DNA of 27,415 nucleotides from contig CAYZTN010000011.1 in assembly GCA_964481385.1 (NCBI GenBank), positions 1 through 27,415 of the forward strand. Reading direction: 5' to 3'. This document shows positions 6,939 to 14,438 of the stretch, piece by piece. This DNA is from UMGS1649 sp964481385 (GTDB taxonomy: Bacteria; Bacillota; Clostridia; TANB77; CAG-465). Each line of letters starts with the position of its first letter. The stretch's first letter is position 1. The position numbers and the translations under genes are program-made. The notes below the pieces were generated by a model. It did no database searches. It saw only the letters and a program-made list of their open reading frames with translations, and was not told where the DNA came from.

Positions 6939-7376
6939 TTAATCCTCCTTAAATATAAAATCTGGTAATCTAACAATTTGATGATATTCATCTTTTTTAT
7001 CTATATGTTTTTCAATTTGTAAATCTTCTTTTAGTTTTTCGCTTACAATATTTATCATATTAGTTGACATTTTTTGATGCTTATTTTCTTTTTCTTTTAT
7101 GTTATCTAATATAGATAGTTCCTTTTCCGACATAACTATATAAACATTAACTGGTTGAGTTTGCCCAAATCTATAACACCTTCTGATTGCTTGATAAAAT
7201 TGCTCGAAACTATCAGATAACCCACAAAATATAATATTATGACAAACTTGCCAATTCATACCAAATCCACAAATTGATGGTTTTGAAATTAAACAATCAA
7301 TATTTCCCTTTGCAAATTCTATCATCCCATACGATTTATGCTCATCCTTATCTGACCCGCTTGATTTCATAAGCAC
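6939..7376 (-). CDS. SNF2-type helicase, C-terminal part (+1 frame)
   Basis: C-terminal part of an SF2/SNF2-family ATPase. It contains the helicase motif V region (KPSICGFGMNWQ) and motif VI (QAIRRCYRFGQTQPVNVY) with the arginine finger, without which the ATPase should not work. It has no credible start: the GTG at 7376 lacks a ribosome binding site and lies inside the upstream ORF. Joining is exact if one C (7359) is skipped in AAG CGG GTC: the text then reads Glu-Ile-Lys-Gly-Ser-Asp-Lys-Asp-Glu, the usual family sequence at this point. The joint product would be about 463 aa. Confidence 0.85.
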   Translation of the reverse strand: MLMKSSGSDKDEHKSYGMIEFAKGNIDCLISKPSICGFGMNWQVCHNIIFCGLSDSFEQFYQAIRRCYRFGQTQPVNVYIVMSEKELSILDNIKEKENKHQKMSTNMINIVSEKLKEDLQIEKHIDKKDEYHQIVRLPDFIFKED

Positions 7377-8331
7377 TTGGAATAGCTTTTTTTAACATTT
7401 CACTTTCATCATTATAATTACACCAAATTAAAAATTTTTCATTTTGATTATCGTCTATAATGTCTTTTATCTTTTCAATTTTATCTTGTAAAGATTCTTT
7501 TCTAGCAGCTCTTCTTTCTGATAATGTTTTAGCAGTGGTTACTCCAAATAAATATCCATCGTCTACCTTACTATCTAATATTACACTATGCATATTCAAT
7601 TCTGGTAATATAAATTTACTACCATCAAACCCTAGATTATCTGGATTTTTTAATAATATCGCCCAATTAGAAATCCATTTATAAAATTCTTCTTCACTAT
7701 GTCCTTTTAATCTCCAACCAATACCACTTGATGCATCATTTATAAAAAATAGAGATAACATTTCTCTTTTCTCGCACACATTCAAAAATTCAGCCTGTGT
7801 TCCTATTTCTGTATAATCGTTTGGGGATGGTGTAGCACTACAACTTAATTTATATGGTGTTTTTCTAAATGTTTCAATTAACAACATACTTTCTTTTCCA
7901 GTAAATGCTTTTAATATGCTACTTTCGTCTAATACTACACCTATAAATTGGTCTGGGTCTATTTTGTGTAATTTCTCATAATTGATTATATTTATCCCAT
8001 TTATAACATCATCATTATTTTCTATTTTTTTTGCTTCAATTCCAAATTTTCGTGCCTCTAATTCTGTTTGACTTGCAACAGCTAATGGTGATAATATAAG
8101 AACTGGCTTATTAGTATACTTATGAACTTGATTAGCCCATTCTAATTGTTGAATTGTTTTTCCTAGACCTGTATCTTCAAATAATGCGCATCTACCTTTC
8201 CTTAATGCCCACCTGATTATCAATTTTTGGTAATCAAATAAATTTTCATTAAGCTCGTTTAGTTCAATATCAAATCCACTATCAATAATTACTTTTGTTT
8301 TATTTTTTATAAATTCATTATATTCCTGCAT
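7348..8331 (-). CDS. SNF2-type DEAD/DEAH helicase, N-terminal part (zero frame)
   Basis: N-terminal ATPase lobe of a phage SF2/SNF2 helicase. Visible motifs: Walker A (EDTGLGKT, about residues 52-59), motif II (VLDESS, about 133-138), motif III (CSATPSPND, about 164-172). The second RecA lobe begins (FLIWCNYNDE) and the frame then stops at ...Ile-Lys-Arg-Val-Arg-stop. The Arg after Lys is CGG (7357-7359), and the remaining motifs V and VI are in the +1 frame (6939-7358). The protein may remodel forks or unwind duplex near the clamp. ATG at 8331 after AGGTGTTGAA. Without the shift only an inactive 327-aa fragment would be made. Confidence 0.88.
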   Translation of the reverse strand: MQEYNEFIKNKTKVIIDSGFDIELNELNENLFDYQKLIIRWALRKGRCALFEDTGLGKTIQQLEWANQVHKYTNKPVLILSPLAVASQTELEARKFGIEAKKIENNDDVINGINIINYEKLHKIDPDQFIGVVLDESSILKAFTGKESMLLIETFRKTPYKLSCSATPSPNDYTEIGTQAEFLNVCEKREMLSLFFINDASSGIGWRLKGHSEEEFYKWISNWAILLKNPDNLGFDGSKFILPELNMHSVILDSKVDDGYLFGVTTAKTLSERRAARKESLQDKIEKIKDIIDDNQNEKFLIWCNYNDESEMLKKAIPSAYEIKRVR

Positions 8332-8345
8332 TTCAACACCTCATA

Positions 8346-9230
8346 TTAAAATAATAATTGTGATTTAATTTTATTTACTGCTTTACAATTTGAAACTGCC
8401 TGATTATAATAACTATTTTTTAATTCAATACCAACCCCGTAACGATTTAATTTAATTGCAGAATATACTTCACTACCTATACCCAAAAATGGGGTTAATA
8501 CAATATCATTTTCGTTTGTCCATAATTTAATACATCTTTCTATAACATCTAATTGTAATGGGCATATATGTTTTTCGTCTTTTTCATCTCGAATACTTTC
8601 TCGTTGTAATGTCTTACTTTGATTTATGTCAAGCCAGACTGGACTAGCATAATTTTGCCATATTTCAACAGGAAATGTATCATTTGTATGTGTTACTGGT
8701 TCACTATTCTCACCAGGTTTTCGCATTGTTACAATATAATCTGCTATACCCTGTCTACACATTGCACTATCTTTTTTAATTTGTTTATGCAATAATCCTA
8801 AAGCTTTTGTTCTCTGCATTGCAATTACTGGGTCTTTCCATATTGTAACTTTACTATGATATATAAATCCCGATTCTTCAAATAATTGAGTTAATATTCC
8901 TGGAAAATCCCTCAACCCTATAAACCCATCTTTGTATTTCGCTAAGGGTAAATCCATACAATGAAAACTTACTAATCTCCCAGGTTTTATAACTCTATAT
9001 AATTCTTTTACAATATATTTAAAATGCTCATAAAATTCGCTATAATTTTTGCAATTTCCTAAATCTCGTTCGTCATCTGAATATACATATAAATCTGCAA
9101 ATGGTGGACTAAATATTGAATAATGTATTGAATTATCAGGTAATGCTCTCAATACTTCGCAACTATCCCCATTATATAATGCAAAATTATCGTCAATATA
9201 TTGTTCTTTACATTTTATTTGTTCTAACAT
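8346..9230 (-). CDS. DNA methyltransferase, N4/N6 amino type (294 aa)
   Basis: AdoMet-dependent DNA methyltransferase. The catalytic motif IV is SPPF (about residues 41-44) and the AdoMet-binding motif I comes late (TPFLGIGSEVYSAIKLNRYG near residue 245), so the order is IV before I. SPP(Y/F) is most common in N4-cytosine methylases, but adenine-N6 cannot be excluded. Start: ATG at 9230 with GAGGTGTAAA directly upstream; an in-frame ATG at 9242 has no ribosome binding site. No restriction enzyme lies beside it, so it is probably a solitary phage methylase protecting the genome. It sits next to a radical SAM enzyme and an AdoMet synthetase, a group of genes all using or making AdoMet. Confidence 0.88.
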   Translation of the reverse strand: MLEQIKCKEQYIDDNFALYNGDSCEVLRALPDNSIHYSIFSPPFADLYVYSDDERDLGNCKNYSEFYEHFKYIVKELYRVIKPGRLVSFHCMDLPLAKYKDGFIGLRDFPGILTQLFEESGFIYHSKVTIWKDPVIAMQRTKALGLLHKQIKKDSAMCRQGIADYIVTMRKPGENSEPVTHTNDTFPVEIWQNYASPVWLDINQSKTLQRESIRDEKDEKHICPLQLDVIERCIKLWTNENDIVLTPFLGIGSEVYSAIKLNRYGVGIELKNSYYNQAVSNCKAVNKIKSQLLF

Positions 9231-9245
9231 TTTACACCTCAAATT

Positions 9246-10481
9246 TTAAAATAATCTATTCTTATGATGTGTTGATATTTTATTCATTACATTAGAATAT
9301 GCTGTGTCATATACCAACCAATTATAATCATTTATGTATTTATTTGTTATATTCTTGTAATCCACAAATCTATACTCTTCACACTTAACAGCAGATGAAT
9401 AAAAACACTGCTTACAATTACATTTTGGAACCCATAATTCATCTGGATTACTATCACCTGTAACAAAATATGTTAAATTATATTTTAAATAATTATTGAA
9501 GCCCCCCCCAATGGTATCAATTCCACAACAACATCTACTTTGAGATAAATGGTGTAAATCATTATCACCCACCCCAATTAAAACTCCATTTGAATTCGCA
9601 ATTTGTTTAATTGCGTCAATATTTTCTTCTTTAGTGGTTGGGTAAATTTCAATATTTCTAAAATTCATTGGAGATTTGTAAAAATTAGTTTTTGAATATT
9701 CATCTATAAATAATCTTTTGATGTCTATATTATCATTTGGAATCTTTAAATGCTCAACAGTAATATAACTTGGATATGCTCCTGCATGTTCTACCAATTT
9801 TTTAGCTTGTTCGATATCAACCAAAGGTTGTATTCTTATCGAACACCAAAACCCCTTATCTCGCAATTTCTTTACAAAATCTAATCGTTGACTGGCGGTT
9901 GGAGTATTTGTTTCATATTTCTTAATATAATCATCATCCCAACCCATTATTGAAACTTGGAAAGCATGCAATTTAGGGTCTAATATTTCAAAATATTCTT
10001 CTGGTAAATCACAAGCTTTTGTACTAAACGAAATTGGGTATTGATATTTATTTGACAATTCAATAAGCTTATAAGTTAATTTATATTCAAACTCTCTCTT
10101 TTGGAATGGGTCTGACATACCCCCACAATGTAATGGAACTCTAGCTCTCAATAATTCTATTGTAACATTCTTTGAAACTTCATCTGTACCTAAGGCTTTT
10201 CTAAATGTGCTTTCTATTTGTTTAAATTTTGCAAGCGCCCAACCATCATGGCCTTTAACATTACTACTATTTGCAAAACAATATTTGCACCCAAAATCAC
10301 AACCTTTATACATATCTATTCTAAATGGATTTGGGCAAAATCTAAATTGCTGGGTCATACCAATTGCACTTGTATAAGTTTCAGAATTATTAAGTTTGGG
10401 CTTACTTTGAGCATTGTCATTAATTTTAGCCCCAACATTTTCAAACTCAAATAAGTTACTCAATTTTAGTATAACCCCCAT
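9246..10481 (-). CDS. Radical SAM protein (411 aa)
   Basis: The 4Fe-4S/AdoMet signature CDFGCKYC (Cys61, 65, 68) is clear and follows a Pro-Asn-Pro segment as in the spore-photoproduct-lyase-like branch of radical SAM proteins. The C-terminal region has extra cysteines (SRCCCGID; CNCKQC), possibly for a second metal site. The substrate is unknown; in phages such enzymes often act on DNA bases or nucleotides, but nothing here fixes that. The ATG at 10481 overlaps the end of the AdoMet synthetase gene, and a TTG at 10463 placed 11 nt after GGGGG is an alternative start. Context with AdoMet synthetase upstream and a DNA methylase downstream suggests a nucleic-acid-modification module. Confidence 0.88.
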   Translation of the reverse strand: MGVILKLSNLFEFENVGAKINDNAQSKPKLNNSETYTSAIGMTQQFRFCPNPFRIDMYKGCDFGCKYCFANSSNVKGHDGWALAKFKQIESTFRKALGTDEVSKNVTIELLRARVPLHCGGMSDPFQKREFEYKLTYKLIELSNKYQYPISFSTKACDLPEEYFEILDPKLHAFQVSIMGWDDDYIKKYETNTPTASQRLDFVKKLRDKGFWCSIRIQPLVDIEQAKKLVEHAGAYPSYITVEHLKIPNDNIDIKRLFIDEYSKTNFYKSPMNFRNIEIYPTTKEENIDAIKQIANSNGVLIGVGDNDLHHLSQSRCCCGIDTIGGGFNNYLKYNLTYFVTGDSNPDELWVPKCNCKQCFYSSAVKCEEYRFVDYKNITNKYINDYNWLVYDTAYSNVMNKISTHHKNRLF

Positions 10482-11254
10482 TCTGCAAACTTTTCAAAAC
10501 CTCCAATTTGTTTTATATAATTTCTTGCTATCCCAACAATTTCTTCATATGGCTTACCATCAATAATTTCATCCCCAATCGCACAATATAACTCAACTGG
10601 TTTTCTAACTTCTTGTGCTTTTAAGAACGCATATATATTAACTGATACATCGGCTTTTGATAAGTCTTTTCCGTGTAACCCCCCGCCTGTTACTGATTGA
10701 GCCATATCAGAGCCAAGTTTTCTATTTGTAGCCCCACTATCAACATTTAGTCCGCCTGTCCATTCTCCGAGTGGGTTTATAGTTGCTTTAGGGTATAGTT
10801 CTTTTAATTTATTATTACCCGCATTACTTTGACAAATAATTAGTTCATCATTTGCAAGTATATATTTTCCATCGTATGGAAACATCTTATAAATATTTCT
10901 CGCTATTTGCGATATTTCTTTTTCCTCTTTAGTTAATGGAATTCCTTTAAATATCCCATTATCCCCGCATTTTATTTTTGTACTTTGATTCTTTGCCAAA
11001 TGCTCATCTTGTTTTACTAATATTATTTCAATTGTTATATCTTCTGTTTCTGTAATTCTATATACTATATCAAATATATCTGTTTCATTAAATTCAACCG
11101 AACTTTCTATTATAATTTTACAGTTCCCGTGCCCTACTAACACCTCAACTGCTATCTTTGGGGTTTTTTGTAGTGTATATCCCAAATCTACTATTGCTCC
11201 AGCTATTCTGTCTGCTATTTTATCTGGGTGTTTTGGATTTACTTTTTCAATCAT
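10466..11254 (-). CDS. metK: S-adenosylmethionine synthetase, compact phage form (262 aa)
   Basis: Makes AdoMet from methionine and ATP. Family motifs are recognisable: HPDKIADRIAGAIVD near the N-terminus (HPDK signature), GEWTGGLNVDSGATNRKLG in the centre, and GGGLHGKDLSKADVS corresponding to the conserved GGGxFSGKDxxKVDRS loop. At 262 aa it is far shorter than cellular MetK (about 380-400 aa), so parts between the core elements are reduced; the active-site blocks appear to remain. The ATG overlaps the stop of the polymerase gene as ATGA (translational coupling). It probably supplies cofactor to the radical SAM protein and the methylases downstream in the same transcript. Confidence 0.88.
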   Translation of the reverse strand: MIEKVNPKHPDKIADRIAGAIVDLGYTLQKTPKIAVEVLVGHGNCKIIIESSVEFNETDIFDIVYRITETEDITIEIILVKQDEHLAKNQSTKIKCGDNGIFKGIPLTKEEKEISQIARNIYKMFPYDGKYILANDELIICQSNAGNNKLKELYPKATINPLGEWTGGLNVDSGATNRKLGSDMAQSVTGGGLHGKDLSKADVSVNIYAFLKAQEVRKPVELYCAIGDEIIDGKPYEEIVGIARNYIKQIGGFEKFAEWGLY

Positions 11255-11517
11255 ACTAATTCCTCCAAATCTATAACTTTACCATACCATTCTTTTGTTG
11301 CTTCTGCATCGCATTTCATTGGTACAGATATTTTTTCTTTTGCTGATTCTATCATTAATTTTGATAATCTTTCTGCGCATTGCTTTACATATTTAATAGG
11401 ACATTCAGCTATAACTTCATCGTGTACTTGCAATACTAATTTACAATTCCATTCTCTCAGTTGTTCATCATTTCCTATCATTATCATTGCTTTTTTCGTC
11501 ATATCAGCCGCTGTTCC
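11251..11517 (-). CDS. polA: DNA polymerase I, C-terminal 88 residues (+1 frame)
   Basis: End of the PolA-family polymerase. After the frameshift it begins Gly-Thr-Ala-Ala-Asp, the conserved sequence that in PolA proteins directly follows Ile-Gln, and includes motif C (VLQVHDEVIAECP) with the catalytic Asp-Glu pair. The first possible internal start is an ATG at 11502, without a ribosome binding site. The zero-frame ORF ends 5' of this at ...Ile-Gln-Arg-Asn-Ser-Gly-stop, the Arg being CGG (11516-11518). Skipping the C at 11518 restores the family sequence. The polymerase cannot be active without this part. Confidence 0.88.
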   Translation of the reverse strand, partial: GTAADMTKKAMIMIGNDEQLREWNCKLVLQVHDEVIAECPIKYVKQCAERLSKLMIESAKEKISVPMKCDAEATKEWYGKVIDLEELV

Positions 11518-12262
11518 GCTGTATTACACTATTAACACACTGTCTTTCAGCGTCTGCAATGTATCCACCATTATCTTTTATTGTTATGCCTTCAGCTCTT
11601 GCTTTTGCTTTCATTTCTTCTTTCGCTTGTTTTCCATAAGCTCTATCCATTAGTTTTGTATACTTATCAATTGCTTGATAGTCTATATATTCTTCTGAAT
11701 TATTATCAAAATCTAAAGGATTAAAATTATTATTCTGTTGTTTGCTGAAATCGAATTCGTATTTTGGTAATTGTATATCAGGCAACCTTCTTTTTCTTCC
11801 CCAAGCTGTTTCTACAAATCCATATTTTCTAGCATTGTCTTGCGTTTGCTGTATATACCTTTGAACTTTTGGAAAACTGTTGAAAAATTTATCATTTATC
11901 TCTTGTGCTTTTTTAATTGACACATTCAATTGTTCTGCAATACTTCCTATTCCTCTTCCATACATTAGACCCAATATCAAACTTTTTACGGATGTTCTTC
12001 GCTCTTTTCCTTCTGGATTTTTGCTACCATCTGGATTGAATTCTTTACATTGCTCGTATGGTACATTATATATAAATGAAGCAATCCAACTATACATATC
12101 TTTATTTTCTATGTATGCGTTTATCATATTTTCATCTTGACACATATGAGCTAGAGTCCTTGGCTCCTGTTGGCTAAAGTCTGAGGATATTAAAACATTT
12201 CCGTCCTCTGCTACAAACATCTTTCTTATGTCTTTATTGTGGCTAGGGATATTCTGCAAATT
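11504..12262 (-). CDS. polA: DNA polymerase I, palm/fingers part (second exon)
   Basis: Second exon of the polymerase gene, starting Asn-Leu-Gln-Asn-Ile-Pro-Ser after the intron. It contains motif A (LISSDFSQQEPRTLAHM) and motif B (RRTSVKSLILGLMYG, with the R-x4-K-x7-YG pattern of family A). There is no start codon of its own with a ribosome binding site: it is read only after splicing to the upstream exon. It ends in the zero frame three codons after an in-frame CGG; motif C follows in the +1 frame. About 248 residues come from this exon before the shift site. Confidence 0.9.
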   Translation of the reverse strand, partial: NLQNIPSHNKDIRKMFVAEDGNVLISSDFSQQEPRTLAHMCQDENMINAYIENKDMYSWIASFIYNVPYEQCKEFNPDGSKNPEGKERRTSVKSLILGLMYGRGIGSIAEQLNVSIKKAQEINDKFFNSFPKVQRYIQQTQDNARKYGFVETAWGRKRRLPDIQLPKYEFDFSKQQNNNFNPLDFDNNSEEYIDYQAIDKYTKLMDRAYGKQAKEEMKAKARAEGITIKDNGGYIADAERQCVNSVIQRNSG

Positions 12263-13148
12263 CTTTTATTTTGGACTATATCTTCGATAACCTAGCTACT
12301 CAAAATAAGTAACTACGATTATTGTTAGGCGTTTCGGAAAGTATTCCTACTCCATTATCGGATAGTCTCTGCACCTTACACATTCTATTTTGTAATTGAT
12401 GTAACTTAGTATGTGCTCCGTTTTGCATTAAAGCTAAATTAGAAATATCATTGTTTTTCTTATTACCGTCTATATGATGTACAACAAATCCTTTGGGTAT
12501 TTGAGTTATTCCTAAATATTGGCATATAACTAAATGATGATAAAATATATGTTTACATCCTTTACGTCCAGTATACCAATTAGGTTTTAAGCACATTAAA
12601 TATCCATTACCATCATCAATTAACCCTTTATAATTATGATGTAGTTCTTGGTATTTGCCACGCATTGGATTTTTATTTCCTAACTTACTATTTCTATATA
12701 ATTTCGCTTTTCTACGATTTATATATTCTTGTGTGAAGTTAGCATTTAAAATTTCTTGTAATTGCCAATATTCAATATTAGCATCTTTAAGAATATCGTG
12801 TAATCTAGTATCAGTTAATTCAAATAAATTACATACTAAATTTTTAGTTTCATTAGATATTGGTTGTAAACAATTATTATTTCTTTTATTTATATAAAAA
12901 GGTTCAATTTTATTTTCTCTCATAACTCGATTTAAAGTATCTATCTTAATAGTAAATCGGTTACAAGTTTCTCTTTTTGTATGTCCCTGCTCAATAAATT
13001 GTTTAATCGCATCAATAGTTACATCATCAAAATGAATTTTTCTCATAATACATACCCCCTTAGATAACTTTATGAGTGTCTTGGCTCAGGGTTATGCGAT
13101 TGCCCTTCCCTGAATTAACCTAATTTTATGACCCCAATTTGCATTCTT
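12263..13148 (-). ncRNA. Group I intron in the DNA polymerase gene (886 nt)
   Basis: The intron splits the codons for Asp-Pro and Asn-Leu-Gln-Asn-Ile-Pro. The 5' site is after the U at 13149. P1 forms between exon GACCCU and the internal guide GGGGUC (13130-13135) with a U-G pair at the splice site. The preceding intron bases CAAAUU (13136-13141) pair perfectly with the first six bases of the second exon (AAUUUG) as P10. The intron ends with G at 12263. Core elements: P3-P4-P6 region with CCTGAGCCAAG (about 13075-13110), the R-like sequence GTGCAGAGACTATC (12361-12374) and the S-like sequence GAAGATATAGTCC (12273-12285). An HNH endonuclease is encoded inside. Confidence 0.93.
12300..13046 (-). 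CDS. HNH homing endonuclease in group I intron (248 aa)
   Basis: Intron-encoded nuclease that would cut intronless alleles and spread the intron. The HNH core is visible near residues 170-215: HIFYHHLVICQYLG, then GFVVHHIDGNKKNNDISNL and GAHTKLHQ. A NUMOD-like segment (NKNPMRGK) lies ahead and an N-terminal HTH-like part precedes it. The ATG at 13046 follows AAGGGGGTATGTATT, so it can be translated from unspliced RNA. The reading frame ends inside the ribozyme core: the last 25 codons cover the R-like element at 12361-12374 and P8/P9. Comparable arrangements exist in SPO1-type phages, where an HNH enzyme sits in the polymerase-gene intron. Confidence 0.92.
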   Translation of the reverse strand: MRKIHFDDVTIDAIKQFIEQGHTKRETCNRFTIKIDTLNRVMRENKIEPFYINKRNNNCLQPISNETKNLVCNLFELTDTRLHDILKDANIEYWQLQEILNANFTQEYINRRKAKLYRNSKLGNKNPMRGKYQELHHNYKGLIDDGNGYLMCLKPNWYTGRKGCKHIFYHHLVICQYLGITQIPKGFVVHHIDGNKKNNDISNLALMQNGAHTKLHQLQNRMCKVQRLSDNGVGILSETPNNNRSYLF

Positions 13149-14438
13149 AGGGTCGCTACTCGAAAATCTTCCAGTCTTTGCTCCATACTGATTAAAACTA
13201 CAATGCACTTTTCCGTCATTAGGATTTATTACATTTTCCATTTTATCAATATATGTTGAAATAAGTTTTGCAACTTCTCTATAATCTAATATCGCCTTAC
13301 AAAATTCGTTATTTATTGCTTTTAATACTTCTTCTCCTGTTCCTCGTGCTGGTTGCCTTGGTACGGGCTTTTCTCCTAATATATCATATAATAGAATTGC
13401 TATCTGTGTTGGGCTTGCTATGTTTATCATTGTCCCCAATTTATTATTAGGATTTTTTAAACGATATTCATTTATTTTATCTGCATATTTATCACATAAT
13501 GAATAAAAATAAGCTTCTTTTTCTAGCAATATATCATTATATTTTTTCGATAAATTATGTAGATAATCTAAATCTATTTTAATGCCTGTGTCTTCCATAT
13601 CAGCTACAACATTTATTAAAGGCATTTCTATATTTCTAAATACATCTGCAACTCTTGTTAAATCTTTATCTTTGCATTTTTGTTGTGATGGGTCTAAAAA
13701 TTGTTCTTGATATTTATATAATTCAAATGTTATTTCTGCGTCCCTCGCGGCATATATAAATGCTGAATCAATTGGAATTAAATTAAATGGTATTTTATCA
13801 AATAATTCTGTGAAACTGAAAGCATCCTTTTCATTTTTTAGTACATACTTTTTATGCAATGCTTTTAATCCATTTTCTTGTTCATTTTCATTTAATAATC
13901 GTTGTGCAATATACCCATCCCAATAAGCTTCAAGATATACCTTTAATTGATTTCTTAATACTCGTATATCAAATTTTGCGTTAAACATTATCATTTTAAC
14001 ATTTGAATTTTTTAATCTGTCTAATTGACACTTACAAAATTCTTGTGATAATTGATTTTTAACTTTCGACTTATCTATATAATCTATGTGATTTAAGGGT
14101 ATATATACTCCTTTTTGATTTGGAGTATATAATGAAAACCCTACAATCGTATCAAGCATTGGATTTAATCCTGTTGTTTCTGTATCTAATGCGCATATTC
14201 CATTTTCAATACATTTATTTATATATTCAATAAGGTCGCTTTCTGTTCTTATGCACTCGTATTTTGATATATATTCGCCTAGTTTTGTATTCACTTCGGA
14301 GGTTATTTGATTTATTTTATCTAATAAACTTCCCTTGCCTTTAATGATTGGTTGACTTACTTTTTTTGTTGTTTTATTTAAAATAGATTTATCTGAATTT
14401 TTACTATTCGCTATATTTGGCAAATCGAATAACCCCAT
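13092..14438 (-). CDS. polA: DNA polymerase I, exonuclease and N-terminal part (first exon)
   Basis: First exon of a family A DNA polymerase. The true exon ends at 13149 (430 residues); the remaining codons to 13092 are intron. It holds the 3'-5' proofreading domain: Exo I (CALDTETTGL, Asp85/Glu87), Exo II (FNAKFD, Asn153/Asp157) and Exo III (YAARD, Tyr229/Asp233). It runs on into the polymerase domain up to GRFSSSDP, where the intron interrupts. There is no 5'-3' nuclease domain. The full joined product (exon 1 + exon 2 + frameshifted end) would be about 766 aa. The ATG overlaps the TAA of the ssDNA-binding protein gene by one base. Confidence 0.93.
   Translation of the reverse strand: MGLFDLPNIANSKNSDKSILNKTTKKVSQPIIKGKGSLLDKINQITSEVNTKLGEYISKYECIRTESDLIEYINKCIENGICALDTETTGLNPMLDTIVGFSLYTPNQKGVYIPLNHIDYIDKSKVKNQLSQEFCKCQLDRLKNSNVKMIMFNAKFDIRVLRNQLKVYLEAYWDGYIAQRLLNENEQENGLKALHKKYVLKNEKDAFSFTELFDKIPFNLIPIDSAFIYAARDAEITFELYKYQEQFLDPSQQKCKDKDLTRVADVFRNIEMPLINVVADMEDTGIKIDLDYLHNLSKKYNDILLEKEAYFYSLCDKYADKINEYRLKNPNNKLGTMINIASPTQIAILLYDILGEKPVPRQPARGTGEEVLKAINNEFCKAILDYREVAKLISTYIDKMENVINPNDGKVHCSFNQYGAKTGRFSSSDPKNANWGHKIRLIQGRAIA

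Noticed and set aside
3940..11530. The three frameshifts as ordinary sequencing or assembly errors
   Set aside because: Errors in such reads usually change homopolymer length. Here the same base (C) would have been inserted each time before GG and after G, in three unrelated genes, while some 50 other genes show no frameshift. It cannot be fully excluded without reads, so it remains the main alternative.
11228..11653. Plus-strand ORF across the polymerase and MetK junction
   Set aside because: It is Ser/Phe/Cys-rich shadow coding opposite conserved polymerase motifs, without a ribosome binding site.
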